Below are positions 1 through 6,522 of a DNA stretch of 14,428 nucleotides, in pieces (position 1 is the first letter of the stretch; each line of letters opens with the position of its first letter). The position numbers were made by a program, and so were the translations under genes. This stretch comes from Anaerolineales bacterium UBA7227 (GTDB taxonomy: Bacteria > Chloroflexota > Anaerolineae > Anaerolineales > Villigracilaceae), in the NCBI GenBank assembly GCA_002473085.1, contig DKTP01000081.1:1-14428 (forward strand). The letters are read 5' to 3'. The notes beneath the pieces are model-generated. The model did no database searches. It was given only the letters and a program-made list of their open reading frames with translations, and was not told where the DNA came from.

Positions 1-21
1 CCAATTACCAATCACCAATCT
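1..21. repeat. Three tandem CCAAT-type heptamers at the window edge
   Basis: Three consecutive 7-base units start CCAATTA, CCAATCA and CCAATCT, so CCAAT recurs exactly every 7 bases. The array may extend left of the window. Heptameric short tandem repeats of this kind are known from cyanobacteria and some other bacteria. Here the repeat is in frame with the M20 gene and encodes NYQSPIL. Confidence 0.6.
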
Positions 22-980
22 TGCTTACAGGCCATTTCGATGTTGTCGAACCCGATCCCGACGATTCCCAGTTCACCCCGCGCGTCGAGGGCGATTATCT
101 CTGGGGACGCGGCTCTGCGGATATGAAGACCGTCGTCGCCACATATCTGGTTTGGATGAAGGACGCTCTGCGCGTAGCCAGGATGGAAGCCTCAGGCTTC
201 GAGAGAGGGACTTTACCGAATCTCGCCCTGTTGCTGGTCGGCAACGAAGAGAACGGCGAAGCAGAAGCGTGGGGCACGCCGTTCGCGCTGAAGGAATTGG
301 ACTTGACCCCGTCCCTTTTGATCGCGGGCGAGCGGACTGGCGAAAAAGGCGACGAACTCCTCGGCGAGGTCTGCGTGGAGAATCGCGGCGTCATGCGCTT
401 CGACGTGATCGCGCGCGGCGCGAAGGGTCACAGCGGCGTGGCGGGGACGGGCGACTTGAGCGAGAAGTTGATCGCGGCGCGTTCGGCGTTGAACGAAATC
501 TTTGCCAGTCACCTCACGCTGAAATCGTCCGACGGCTGGCAGTCGCAGGCCAGGTTCCCGTTCATTAATGTCGGCACGACGGGCGTGTACAACGTCGCCG
601 CGGGGGAGGGGATTCTCGGCGTCGAGATCCGCTCCATCCCGCAGGACGACCTCTTCGGTCTCCGCTCTTTAGTCGAAGCCTATTGCGCGGAGAACGGGTT
701 GGAGGCGTGCTTCTCGGTGATGGAAAACGGCGTGGCCTGCGACGCGGAAAATCCAGCCTTGAAAGCGCTGCTCGAAGCGGTCAAACGGACGGGGGGAGGA
801 GTCGGGGCGAGAGTCGGGAGGAAGCTGCCAGGCACGAGCGCGCGTTTCGCTCCGAGCGGGCAGGGAGTCGTGTGGGGGCAGTCGGGCGTCGGTCCGCACG
901 CGAGAGACGAGCGGCACTTCATCCCCAGCATTTTGCCGTATTACAACGCCCTCGACGAGTTGGCGAAGTTGTGGCGGTAG
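3..980 (+). CDS. M20-family metallopeptidase/deacylase (5' partial)
   Basis: This is the C-terminal part of an M20 peptidase, the ArgE/DapE/carboxypeptidase superfamily of zinc enzymes that hydrolyse amide bonds. The frame is open to the window edge, so the true start lies upstream; the TTG at 21 is internal. Numbering from nt 21, the family metal and catalytic residues are visible: His5 and Asp7 in GHFDVVEP, bridging Asp34 in GRGSADMK, the Glu76-Glu77 pair in GNEENGE (general base plus ligand), Glu104 in GERTGE, and His293 in GPHARDERHF. The segment around residues 120-150 (RGVMRFDVIARGAKGHSG) is the start of the dimerisation/lid domain that interrupts the catalytic domain. The substrate cannot be told: acetylornithine, acetyl-lysine, succinyl-diaminopimelate and peptides are all possible. 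The gene converges on the phosphomutase gene with a 20-base gap. Confidence 0.9.
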   Translation, partial: NYQSPILLTGHFDVVEPDPDDSQFTPRVEGDYLWGRGSADMKTVVATYLVWMKDALRVARMEASGFERGTLPNLALLLVGNEENGEAEAWGTPFALKELDLTPSLLIAGERTGEKGDELLGEVCVENRGVMRFDVIARGAKGHSGVAGTGDLSEKLIAARSALNEIFASHLTLKSSDGWQSQARFPFINVGTTGVYNVAAGEGILGVEIRSIPQDDLFGLRSLVEAYCAENGLEACFSVMENGVACDAENPALKALLEAVKRTGGGVGARVGRKLPGTSARFAPSGQGVVWGQSGVGPHARDERHFIPSILPYYNALDELAKLWR

Positions 981-1000
981 GCGGGGCGCGCCGAGCCGCC

Positions 1001-1612
1001 TCACAGGAAATCGAACGGCGGGCGCTGGTTGAGCTTGATCAGGCTGGCCCCCGTCCCGCCGATTTGCAGCGCGCTGACCGAACCCGTGTCGCATCCCAGC
1101 CGCTGAAAATGGTCGAGCGGCAGGCCGAGGTAGTGCGCCACGGCCAGTTTGATCGGGTCGGCGTGGAAGACGCAGACGACGATCTCCTTCGGTTTGTGTT
1201 TCTGCAGGACGGCGTCCAGCGCGGCGGCGACGCGGCCCTGCATCTCCAGAAACGATTCGCCTTCGGGGAAACGGAAACGAGACGGCGCGCGTTGAACGGT
1301 CTCCCAGATCTTCATCCGACGCAGCGACCGCCAGGCGCGTCCCTGCCACTGCCCGACATCCGACTCGATCAGCCCCGCCTCGATCTGGACGGGGAGGCCG
1401 CGCGCCTCGGCGATCGGGGTCGCCGTCTCGACGGCGCGTTCCAGCGGGCTGGAGTAGACCGCCGCGACGCGGACGTCCTTGAGCGCCTCGCCCAACGCCC
1501 GAGCCTGTTCGCGTCCGCGTTCGTTCAGGTGGACGCCGCTAATACGTCCCGCGAGTTTTCCCTTTTTGGTGTAATCGTTTTCGCCGTGACGGATGAGAAG
1601 CAGTAGGGGCAT
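1001..1612 (-). CDS. Histidine phosphatase family protein, MSMEG_4193-type putative phosphomutase
   Basis: A 203-residue cytoplasmic protein of the histidine phosphatase (phosphoglycerate mutase-like) superfamily, which transfers or removes phosphate through a phospho-histidine. The RHG motif places nucleophile His9 next to Arg8. SSPLERA supplies the second phosphate-binding arginine (Arg59), Glu83 in LIESDVGQWQGR is the likely proton donor, and His150 in VFHADPIK is the second catalytic histidine. The phrases LAGRISGVHLNERG and APSRFRFPEGESFLEMQGRV resemble the MSMEG_4193 subfamily known from actinobacteria and Chloroflexi, whose physiological substrate is unclear. The ATG lies 1 base after the rarA stop codon, so translation is probably coupled to rarA. 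It converges with the M20 gene. Confidence 0.88.
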   Translation of the reverse strand: MPLLLLIRHGENDYTKKGKLAGRISGVHLNERGREQARALGEALKDVRVAAVYSSPLERAVETATPIAEARGLPVQIEAGLIESDVGQWQGRAWRSLRRMKIWETVQRAPSRFRFPEGESFLEMQGRVAAALDAVLQKHKPKEIVVCVFHADPIKLAVAHYLGLPLDHFQRLGCDTGSVSALQIGGTGASLIKLNQRPPFDFL

Positions 1613-1613
1613 G

Positions 1614-3020
1614 TTATTTGATTTTCCGTTTTATTTCGTGGATTTGCTCTTCACTTAATTCAGGGGCTTCGATCCGTTTTTCGATCCCCAGCGCTTTCCG
1701 TTGCGCCTCGCGCCACATTTCGAGGCGCGCCGCCACTTGCGCTTCATACCCCTCGCCCGAGGGACTGTAGAAATATGTCCCGAGCAGGCGTTTGGGGAGA
1801 TATTGCTGCGGGATGAAGTGTCCCTCATGTTCATGCGGATAGACGTAGTCCTTGCCGTGTCCCATCGCCGCCGCGTCGCGGCTGCCGTCCATGAGATGAC
1901 GCGGCACGGAGACCTGTCCCTCCTCTTCGAGTTTCTTCATCGCTTTGAAGTATGCGCCCGCGCTGTTGGACTTGGGCGCGGTGGCGAGGTACAACGTCGC
2001 TTCGACGATGGGATAAATTCCCTCGGGCAGGCCGACGAACTCGAAAGCCTGGACTGCCGAGGCCGTCACCACGAGCGCCATCGGGTCGGCGAGGCCGATG
2101 TCTTCGCCCGCGAGGATGACCAAACGGCGCAGGATGAACTTCGGGTCTTCGCCCGCGTAGAGCATCTTTGCCAGCCAATACAAGGCCGCGTCTGGATCGC
2201 TTCCGCGCACAGACTTGATGAACGCGCTGATCGTGTCGTAATGCGCGTCGCCGTCTTTGTCGTAGAGCGCGGCGCGGCGCTGGATGGATTCCTGCGCGAC
2301 CTCGAGCGTGACGTGGATGACGCCGTCCGCGCTGGGGGGAGTCGACTCCACCGCGAGTTCGAGGGCGTTGAGGGCGTTGCGCGCGTCCCCGCCCGCGACT
2401 TCGCAAAGGTGGGCGCGCGCTTCGGGGTCGAGGATGACGCGCTTCGTCCCGTAGCCGCGTTCCTTGTCCGCCAGGGCGCGGTCGAGCAGGATGCCCGTCT
2501 CTTCCTGATTCAGATTCCGCAGTTGGAAGACGCGCGAGCGCGAGATGAGCGCTTTGATGACTTCGAAGTATGGGTTTTCAGTGGTCGCGCCGATGAGGGT
2601 GATCACGCCGCTTTCGACGTGGGGCAGGAGCGCATCCTGCTGGGCTTTGTTCCAGCGATGGACCTCGTCCACGAAGAGGATGGTGCGGAGGTTGTGCAGG
2701 CGGCGCTGTTCGATGGCTTCGTCCACGACGGCGCGCAGGTCGGCTTTTCCCGCTAAAATTGCCGAGATGGTGACGAAGCGACTCCGCGTGGTGTTGGCGA
2801 TGACTTGCGCGAGGGTGGTCTTGCCTGAACCTGGCGGGCCGAAGAGGATGATGGACGAGAAGAGTCGGTCGGCTTCGATGGCGCGGCGCAGCAGTTTGCC
2901 CTCGCCGACGATGTGTTCCTGTCCTACAAATTCGTCCAGCGTGCGCGGGCGCATACGGGCCGCCAGCGGGGCTTCGGTTCTCATGCGTTCCTGCATGGCG
3001 TGGTCGAAGAGGTCGGGCAT
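1614..3020 (-). CDS. rarA: Replication-associated recombination protein A (RarA/MgsA), AAA+ ATPase
   Basis: A 468-residue AAA+ ATPase of the RarA/MgsA/WRNIP1 family, related to clamp-loader subunits and acting at stalled replication forks and DNA gaps. Features in order: the family signature PLAARMRPRTLDEFVGQ (residues 18-34), Walker A GPPGSGKT (61-68), Walker B ILFVDEVH (114-121), sensor 1 GATTENP (144-150), and SRSR with candidate arginine finger around residues 160-163. The C-terminal tetramerisation region contains LPEGIYPIVEATLYLA and NSAGAYFKAM. Length is typical for the family. The MPDLFDH start has no SD sequence, but an extended -10 (TGG TAGAAT) ends 6 bases before the ATG, suggesting a leaderless start. 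The phosphomutase gene follows after 1 base, and the HAD gene ends 38 bases upstream. Confidence 0.96.
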   Translation of the reverse strand: MPDLFDHAMQERMRTEAPLAARMRPRTLDEFVGQEHIVGEGKLLRRAIEADRLFSSIILFGPPGSGKTTLAQVIANTTRSRFVTISAILAGKADLRAVVDEAIEQRRLHNLRTILFVDEVHRWNKAQQDALLPHVESGVITLIGATTENPYFEVIKALISRSRVFQLRNLNQEETGILLDRALADKERGYGTKRVILDPEARAHLCEVAGGDARNALNALELAVESTPPSADGVIHVTLEVAQESIQRRAALYDKDGDAHYDTISAFIKSVRGSDPDAALYWLAKMLYAGEDPKFILRRLVILAGEDIGLADPMALVVTASAVQAFEFVGLPEGIYPIVEATLYLATAPKSNSAGAYFKAMKKLEEEGQVSVPRHLMDGSRDAAAMGHGKDYVYPHEHEGHFIPQQYLPKRLLGTYFYSPSGEGYEAQVAARLEMWREAQRKALGIEKRIEAPELSEEQIHEIKRKIK

Positions 3021-3026
3021 AAGGCG

Positions 3027-3032
3027 ATTCTA
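3027..3032 (-). promoter_or_regulatory. Putative extended -10 promoter element of rarA
   Basis: On the minus strand the sequence reads TGG-TAGAAT, followed by six bases and then the rarA ATG. The TGn in front makes an extended -10. No TTGACA-like box lies at normal spacing. The expected start point would coincide with the A of the ATG, giving a leaderless mRNA. It sits in the 38-base gap behind the HAD gene, so rarA may have its own promoter inside the run. Confidence 0.45.
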
Positions 3033-3058
3033 CCATCCCGAAATGGGTTTGCGGGGCG

Positions 3059-3799
3059 TCAACTTGAGACGCGACGGAGCAGCGCGGGGAGTTCGGCCAG
3101 CGATTCGATCTCCGCGTCGGGCTGGACGCCGCGGCGGTTCGCGGTCTTCGAGACGCGTCGCTTGATCCAGACGGCGAAGATGCCGAGGCGCTGCGCGCCG
3201 CGGATGTCCGCTTCGAGGCTGTCGCCGACCATCACGATCTCGCGCGCGGGGATGTTCCAGTGCGCCATCGCGAGTTCAAAGATGCGCGGATGCGGTTTGC
3301 GGTAGGAACAGGCCGCCGAGGTCAGGATGAAGTCGAAGAACGGCTCGATGCGGAAGCGTTCGACGAGCTGGAAGACGTCCTGGTTGTCGCCCGCGTTGGA
3401 GACGAGTCCGAGGCGGTAGCCGCCCGCTTCGAGCGTGCGGAGCATGAGGGCGGCGTCTTCCTCCAGCGTCCAGTTGGGCTGCGTGTGCGCGTAGAAGGCG
3501 TCGAGCGCGCGGCGGATGACTTTGTCGTCAATGTTGGGATGGCCTCGCTCGATCAGCAGTTCGCGCAGGACGGCGAGGTAGGTGGTCTCGAAGAGGTCTT
3601 CGTCGCGGCGGGCGAAGTATCGGTCGAGGTGGTAGCGGACGGTTTTGGGCAGGTCGGCGCAGTCGAGGTCAAATCCCTGCTCGCAGAGGGATTGGGCGAG
3701 GGCCTGGTAGCCGCGATCGAGGATGGGCTCCCACGGTTCGCGCGAATACATCAGGGTCCCCCCGAGGTCGAAGAGAGCGGCGCGGATGATCGCGTTCAT
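3059..3799 (-). CDS. HAD-superfamily hydrolase (subfamily I)
   Basis: A 246-residue haloacid dehalogenase-type hydrolase, most likely a phosphatase for a small phosphorylated metabolite. The four HAD motifs are present: motif I DLGGT (nucleophile Asp11), motif II VSNAG (Ser134), motif III Lys168 in SYRKPHPRIF, and motif IV VGDSLEADIRGA (Asp193, Asp198). An alpha-helical cap lies between motifs I and II (about residues 20-110). In motif I the usual second aspartate (DxD) is glycine, a variant known in active family members such as YihX (DLGNV). The substrate cannot be predicted. A -10-like TATATG ends 7 bases before the ATG; the AAGAGGG between them is too close to the start to be a normal SD. 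The gene lies between the 8-TM protein and rarA. Confidence 0.9.
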   Translation of the reverse strand: MNAIIRAALFDLGGTLMYSREPWEPILDRGYQALAQSLCEQGFDLDCADLPKTVRYHLDRYFARRDEDLFETTYLAVLRELLIERGHPNIDDKVIRRALDAFYAHTQPNWTLEEDAALMLRTLEAGGYRLGLVSNAGDNQDVFQLVERFRIEPFFDFILTSAACSYRKPHPRIFELAMAHWNIPAREIVMVGDSLEADIRGAQRLGIFAVWIKRRVSKTANRRGVQPDAEIESLAELPALLRRVSS

Positions 3800-3806
3800 C
3801 CCTCTT

Positions 3807-3812
3807 CATATA
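3807..3812 (-). promoter_or_regulatory. Possible -10 element upstream of the HAD gene
   Basis: The minus strand reads TTACGA, a 16-base spacer, TATATG, seven bases, then the ATG of the HAD gene. Both hexamers are imperfect, so this is a weak call. The position fits a leaderless or near-leaderless transcript starting in the 48-base gap behind the 8-TM protein gene. Confidence 0.25.
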
Positions 3813-3847
3813 CTTTGACTTTTGAATCTCGTAAAGGGAGAAAAACG

Positions 3848-4741
3848 TCAGGGTTGCGGCGCGTTTTGCGTTTCGGCGGTGATGCCCCGTTCGATATGTT
3901 CGTGCGCGGCGAGGAGGGCCAGCGCGGTGAGGGCGTAGCCCGCGAGGTAGATCAGGTTGGCGAGCAGGTCGAGCGTGTAGTAGGTCTGGTCTGAAACCCA
4001 ATTGTAGCCGCCGAGCCAGAAGAAGGTGGCGATTCCGTCGGCGAAGGCGAACAGAATCAGTCCCCACCAGGGACGCCCGAGGTAGCCGAGGCCGAAGAGG
4101 AAGAAGAGCCAGAGGGCGGCCGCGCCCTCCAGCAGGTCGAGAACGGGATAGAGGATTCCGAGATACATTCCTTCCCATGTGTTTCCGCTTCCCAGCCCGG
4201 CGTCCAGCGCCCATCTGGTCAGCCCGAAGGCGGCCAGGAGGATGGCGGCGATGAATAATAGATAGGCGGCTATTTTTTGTCCGCCTTTGGCGCGGTAGAT
4301 CAGGCGGAATTGATGGTATAGAGAAAGTCCGAAGAAGAAGTATCCCAGCAGCCAGAAGGCGTCCATGACGGTGATTTCGGGGACTGTGTAGTCGGGATAG
4401 GACTTGTACCAGTAGAAGTAATCGTAAATGAAGCCGAGGGATTCGCTGGCCGCCCAGGCCCACCAGCCGAGGGTGAAGGTCGCCCAGACGCGGCGCGGCG
4501 GTTCGGATGGGGCGTAGTGGCGCGTTAAATTCAGGCTGAGTCCTGCGGCGGCGAATACGGCCAGGAGCGTGATTGCGTCTGTGATTTTGTCGTTCCAGTA
4601 ACTGGAGTAGGCCCCCGTCTGCAGGGGTTCGTAGTAATAGACCCAACCGAATGCCGCCAGCGCGAGCGCCGCGGCCAGCGCCCAATTCCATACGCGTTTG
4701 GAGTGTTTGACGCCGGGTCTGGTTTCAAGGCTGATGTTCAT
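3848..4741 (-). CDS. Polytopic membrane protein of unknown function (about 8 TM segments)
   Basis: I do not recognise the family with certainty. The 297-residue protein is strongly hydrophobic, with about eight predicted membrane helices near residues 17-36, 52-71, 86-110, 122-143, 155-176, 191-217, 224-244 and 254-279, and a short polar C-terminal tail. Two halves look related: a TM3-TM4 block ending MDAFWLLGYFFFGLSLY and a TM7-TM8 block ending LDLLANLIYLAGYALTALAL. The Asp-X-hydrophobic-LxGY pattern recalls membrane sensor domains found in front of some GGDEF proteins and histidine kinases, but no output domain follows. The ATG lies 9 bases after the preceding gene, and a run of seven C (coding strand) replaces any SD. 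Co-transcription with that unknown gene is likely. Confidence 0.8.
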   Translation of the reverse strand: MNISLETRPGVKHSKRVWNWALAAALALAAFGWVYYYEPLQTGAYSSYWNDKITDAITLLAVFAAAGLSLNLTRHYAPSEPPRRVWATFTLGWWAWAASESLGFIYDYFYWYKSYPDYTVPEITVMDAFWLLGYFFFGLSLYHQFRLIYRAKGGQKIAAYLLFIAAILLAAFGLTRWALDAGLGSGNTWEGMYLGILYPVLDLLEGAAALWLFFLFGLGYLGRPWWGLILFAFADGIATFFWLGGYNWVSDQTYYTLDLLANLIYLAGYALTALALLAAHEHIERGITAETQNAPQP

Positions 4742-4750
4742 GGGGGGGTC

Positions 4751-5695
4751 TCAAAATGAAAATGCGGCGGGGATCAGTCGGTGGGCGCCCAGCGCGGAAC
4801 GCTGGTCGGCTTCGAGGTCTTCGTAGACTTCGTTCAGGATCCGTTGGGTCAGCGCGCCGCCGACGACGAAACTCATCTGGGTCCCCAGTCCCATGAGCAG
4901 CGCGCGGTAGGCGTGCGCGGCGGCTTCGAGGCCGGCAAAGAAGTGGTCGTCGGTGATGGAGGCGTTGGCGATCTCGATCTTCCATTCCCAGGGGCGGATG
5001 ATCTCTTTGATCTCCCGGCTGGTGACTTGCAGGAATTTATATCCGGCGATCTCCCGGTAGCGGTCCAGCGCGCGGCTGGCCCAGCGGATCGCGCTCTCGC
5101 GCAGGTTCAGGCATTTCCACGCGCCTGAGAGAGGGGAGGCGGCGTAAGTGGCGACCTGCCAGGCTCCGTATACGCCGACGTTGGGAGGCGGCGCGGACTC
5201 GAATCCGTTTCCGCTGAAGAAGACGGTCTCGGTCTCCACGACCTGTCCCATTTGGAGGACGATGAATCCCTGAACGGTTTTGGAAGTTAATTCCGCCGCG
5301 CCGTTGAAGCCTTCCTGTTTCCAGCGCGCGAGCAGTTGGTTCCAATCCTGTTCATTGTTGACCTCGGCGCGTTCGTGCAGCCGCGATTCGAGGATCAGCC
5401 AGACGGCGCGCCCGGCCCGGTCGGGGAGGGTGACGGACGAGACGGAAAACGGCGCGCCGCCCCAAAGCACGGAAAGTTCAGTCAGGTTGAAGGAGCGGCT
5501 CTTGTCGTTTTCCAGCAGGTATGTCCCGACCTGGACGCCGTTGGCGTAGACGATCACGATCTGGCGGCTCGTCCCCACTTTGACTTCGATCAGGCCGGTG
5601 GCCTTTTGTCCGCGCAGGCGCGCTTGCATGGAATTCAGCGCGACCAGCGAACCGTGCAATTCAGTCTGACCGGTGAGGAAGAGGTGACGTTCCAT
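4751..5695 (-). CDS. Protein of unknown function with two tandem beta-rich repeats and a helical C-terminal domain
   Basis: No family is firmly recognised. The 314-residue protein has no signal peptide or membrane helix and is probably cytoplasmic. Two segments look like diverged copies of one another: residues 23-61 (KATGLIEVKV, then RQIVIVYANGVQVGTYLL) and 120-160 (GFNGAAELTS, then QGFIVLQMGQVVETETVFF). The pattern TG-x-hydrophobic strand, then I-x-V-x-x-x-G-x-x-V, resembles DUF4388-like domains of bacterial signalling and gliding proteins; that link is tentative. Residues about 193-306 are mostly helical, with KCLNLRESAIRWASRALDRY and HAYRALLMGLG. A -10-like TAAAAT lies 11 bases before the ATG and no SD is visible. 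The 8-TM gene starts 9 bases downstream, so the two products may act together. Confidence 0.75.
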   Translation of the reverse strand: MERHLFLTGQTELHGSLVALNSMQARLRGQKATGLIEVKVGTSRQIVIVYANGVQVGTYLLENDKSRSFNLTELSVLWGGAPFSVSSVTLPDRAGRAVWLILESRLHERAEVNNEQDWNQLLARWKQEGFNGAAELTSKTVQGFIVLQMGQVVETETVFFSGNGFESAPPPNVGVYGAWQVATYAASPLSGAWKCLNLRESAIRWASRALDRYREIAGYKFLQVTSREIKEIIRPWEWKIEIANASITDDHFFAGLEAAAHAYRALLMGLGTQMSFVVGGALTQRILNEVYEDLEADQRSALGAHRLIPAAFSF

Positions 5696-5706
5696 CGTCG
5701 CGTCCG

Positions 5707-5712
5707 ATTTTA
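5707..5712 (-). promoter_or_regulatory. Putative -10 element (GATAAAAT) of the two-repeat protein gene
   Basis: The minus strand reads GATAAAAT, then 11 bases, then the ATG at 5695. A TTGAAA lies further upstream, but its spacing of about 23 bases is too long for a normal -35. If used, the mRNA leader would be only a few bases. It sits in the 56-base gap after the CoA-transferase gene. Confidence 0.35.
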
Positions 5713-5740
5713 TCGCAATCGTTTTTGTTTTCCGCTTTCA

Positions 5741-5752
5741 ACCTTGCAAGGT
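5741..5752. repeat. Perfect 12-base palindrome ACCTTGCAAGGT
   Basis: The dodecamer equals its own reverse complement. It touches the stop codon of the CoA-transferase gene and lies about 30 bases upstream of the -10-like box of the next gene. It has no loop and no T-tract, so it is a poor terminator. A dimeric repressor site is possible but unproven. Confidence 0.4.
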
Positions 5753-6522
5753 CATCCGCCGCTTTTGATGTAGATGCCCGTCGGGTCGAGTTCTGCGCGC
5801 AGGATCGTCAACTCGCGCTCGCTGACCGGTTCGGTCGTTCTGACTTGCGCGGCGGTTTGCAAGTCCCAGCCGGTATTGGCTTGCGCGTCGTCAACGGTCT
5901 TGCCGGGGTGGAGCGCGGCCAGGACCAGTTCGCCGTTCTCGTTCGGCTCGAGGATGCCGATGTCGGTCACGACGGCTTCCATGCCGCGTCCGCGCAGGCC
6001 GATGCGTTGACGTTCCCCGCCTCCGTCCAGCGCGCCGACCGAGGTGCGGAAGTCGCAGCGTTCGGGGAAGCGCCGCTTCTGGTGCGGCGTCATAATATAA
6101 CAGCGGTTGGCCCAGGCGGCGATCTCCTGCGAGCCGCCCGAACCGGGCAGGCGGACCTTCGGTTTTTCGTACGCGCCAATGACGGTCGCGTTGATGTTGC
6201 CGAATTTGTCTATCTGCGCGCCGCCCATGAAGCCCACGTCCACGTTGCCGCGCTGGAGGTAGTTGCTGAAGATGTCGTACATGCTTACCACCGAGAGCGA
6301 GCCGCTGACGAGGGTTGGGTCGCCGATGGAGAGGGGAAGCCGCGCGGGTTCCGCGCCGATCACGCCCGCTTCGTAGATCATCACGAGGTTGGGAGCGTGA
6401 GTCCGCTTGGCGAGGTTACAGGCCAGATTGGGCTGTCCCACGCCCACGAAGACCACGTCGCCGTCGCGCAGCAGCCGCGCGGCGTTGACGATCATCAGTT
6501 CGGCGGAAGAGTATTCTGTCAT
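5752..6522 (-). CDS. CoA-transferase subunit B (glutaconate CoA-transferase GctB-like)
   Basis: A 256-residue class I CoA-transferase beta subunit. Such subunits pair with an alpha subunit to move CoA between acids; related proteins such as IpdB instead act as hydrolases in steroid ring cleavage. Visible signatures are GVGQPNLACNLAKR near the N-terminus, IYEAGVIGAEP (Glu51 is the likely counterpart of the catalytic beta-Glu of glutaconate CoA-transferase), GFMGGAQIDKFGNINATVIG (98-116), and LPGSGGSQEIAAWANR before a C-terminal segment with TDIGILEPNENGELVLAALHPG. The ATG overlaps the stop of the diguanylate cyclase gene by 4 bases (ATGA), and a GGAG lies 5 bases upstream. The alpha subunit normally found beside it is absent from this window. 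The exact acid substrate cannot be assigned. Confidence 0.88.
   Translation of the reverse strand: MTEYSSAELMIVNAARLLRDGDVVFVGVGQPNLACNLAKRTHAPNLVMIYEAGVIGAEPARLPLSIGDPTLVSGSLSVVSMYDIFSNYLQRGNVDVGFMGGAQIDKFGNINATVIGAYEKPKVRLPGSGGSQEIAAWANRCYIMTPHQKRRFPERCDFRTSVGALDGGGERQRIGLRGRGMEAVVTDIGILEPNENGELVLAALHPGKTVDDAQANTGWDLQTAAQVRTTEPVSERELTILRAELDPTGIYIKSGG

Noticed and set aside
980..1000. Possible hairpin GGCGG...CCGCC in the M20/phosphomutase convergent gap
   Set aside because: Only a 5-bp stem with an 11-base loop and no T-tract on either strand; too weak to call a terminator.
683..1606. Long plus-strand open frame across the M20 and phosphomutase genes
   Set aside because: Arginine-rich shadow of two genes with recognisable catalytic motifs; it has no motif of its own and spans a convergent junction.
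3669..4691. 340-codon minus-strand frame overlapping the HAD and membrane protein genes
   Set aside because: Arg/Pro/Leu-rich out-of-frame shadow; the competing frames carry HAD motifs and membrane helices.
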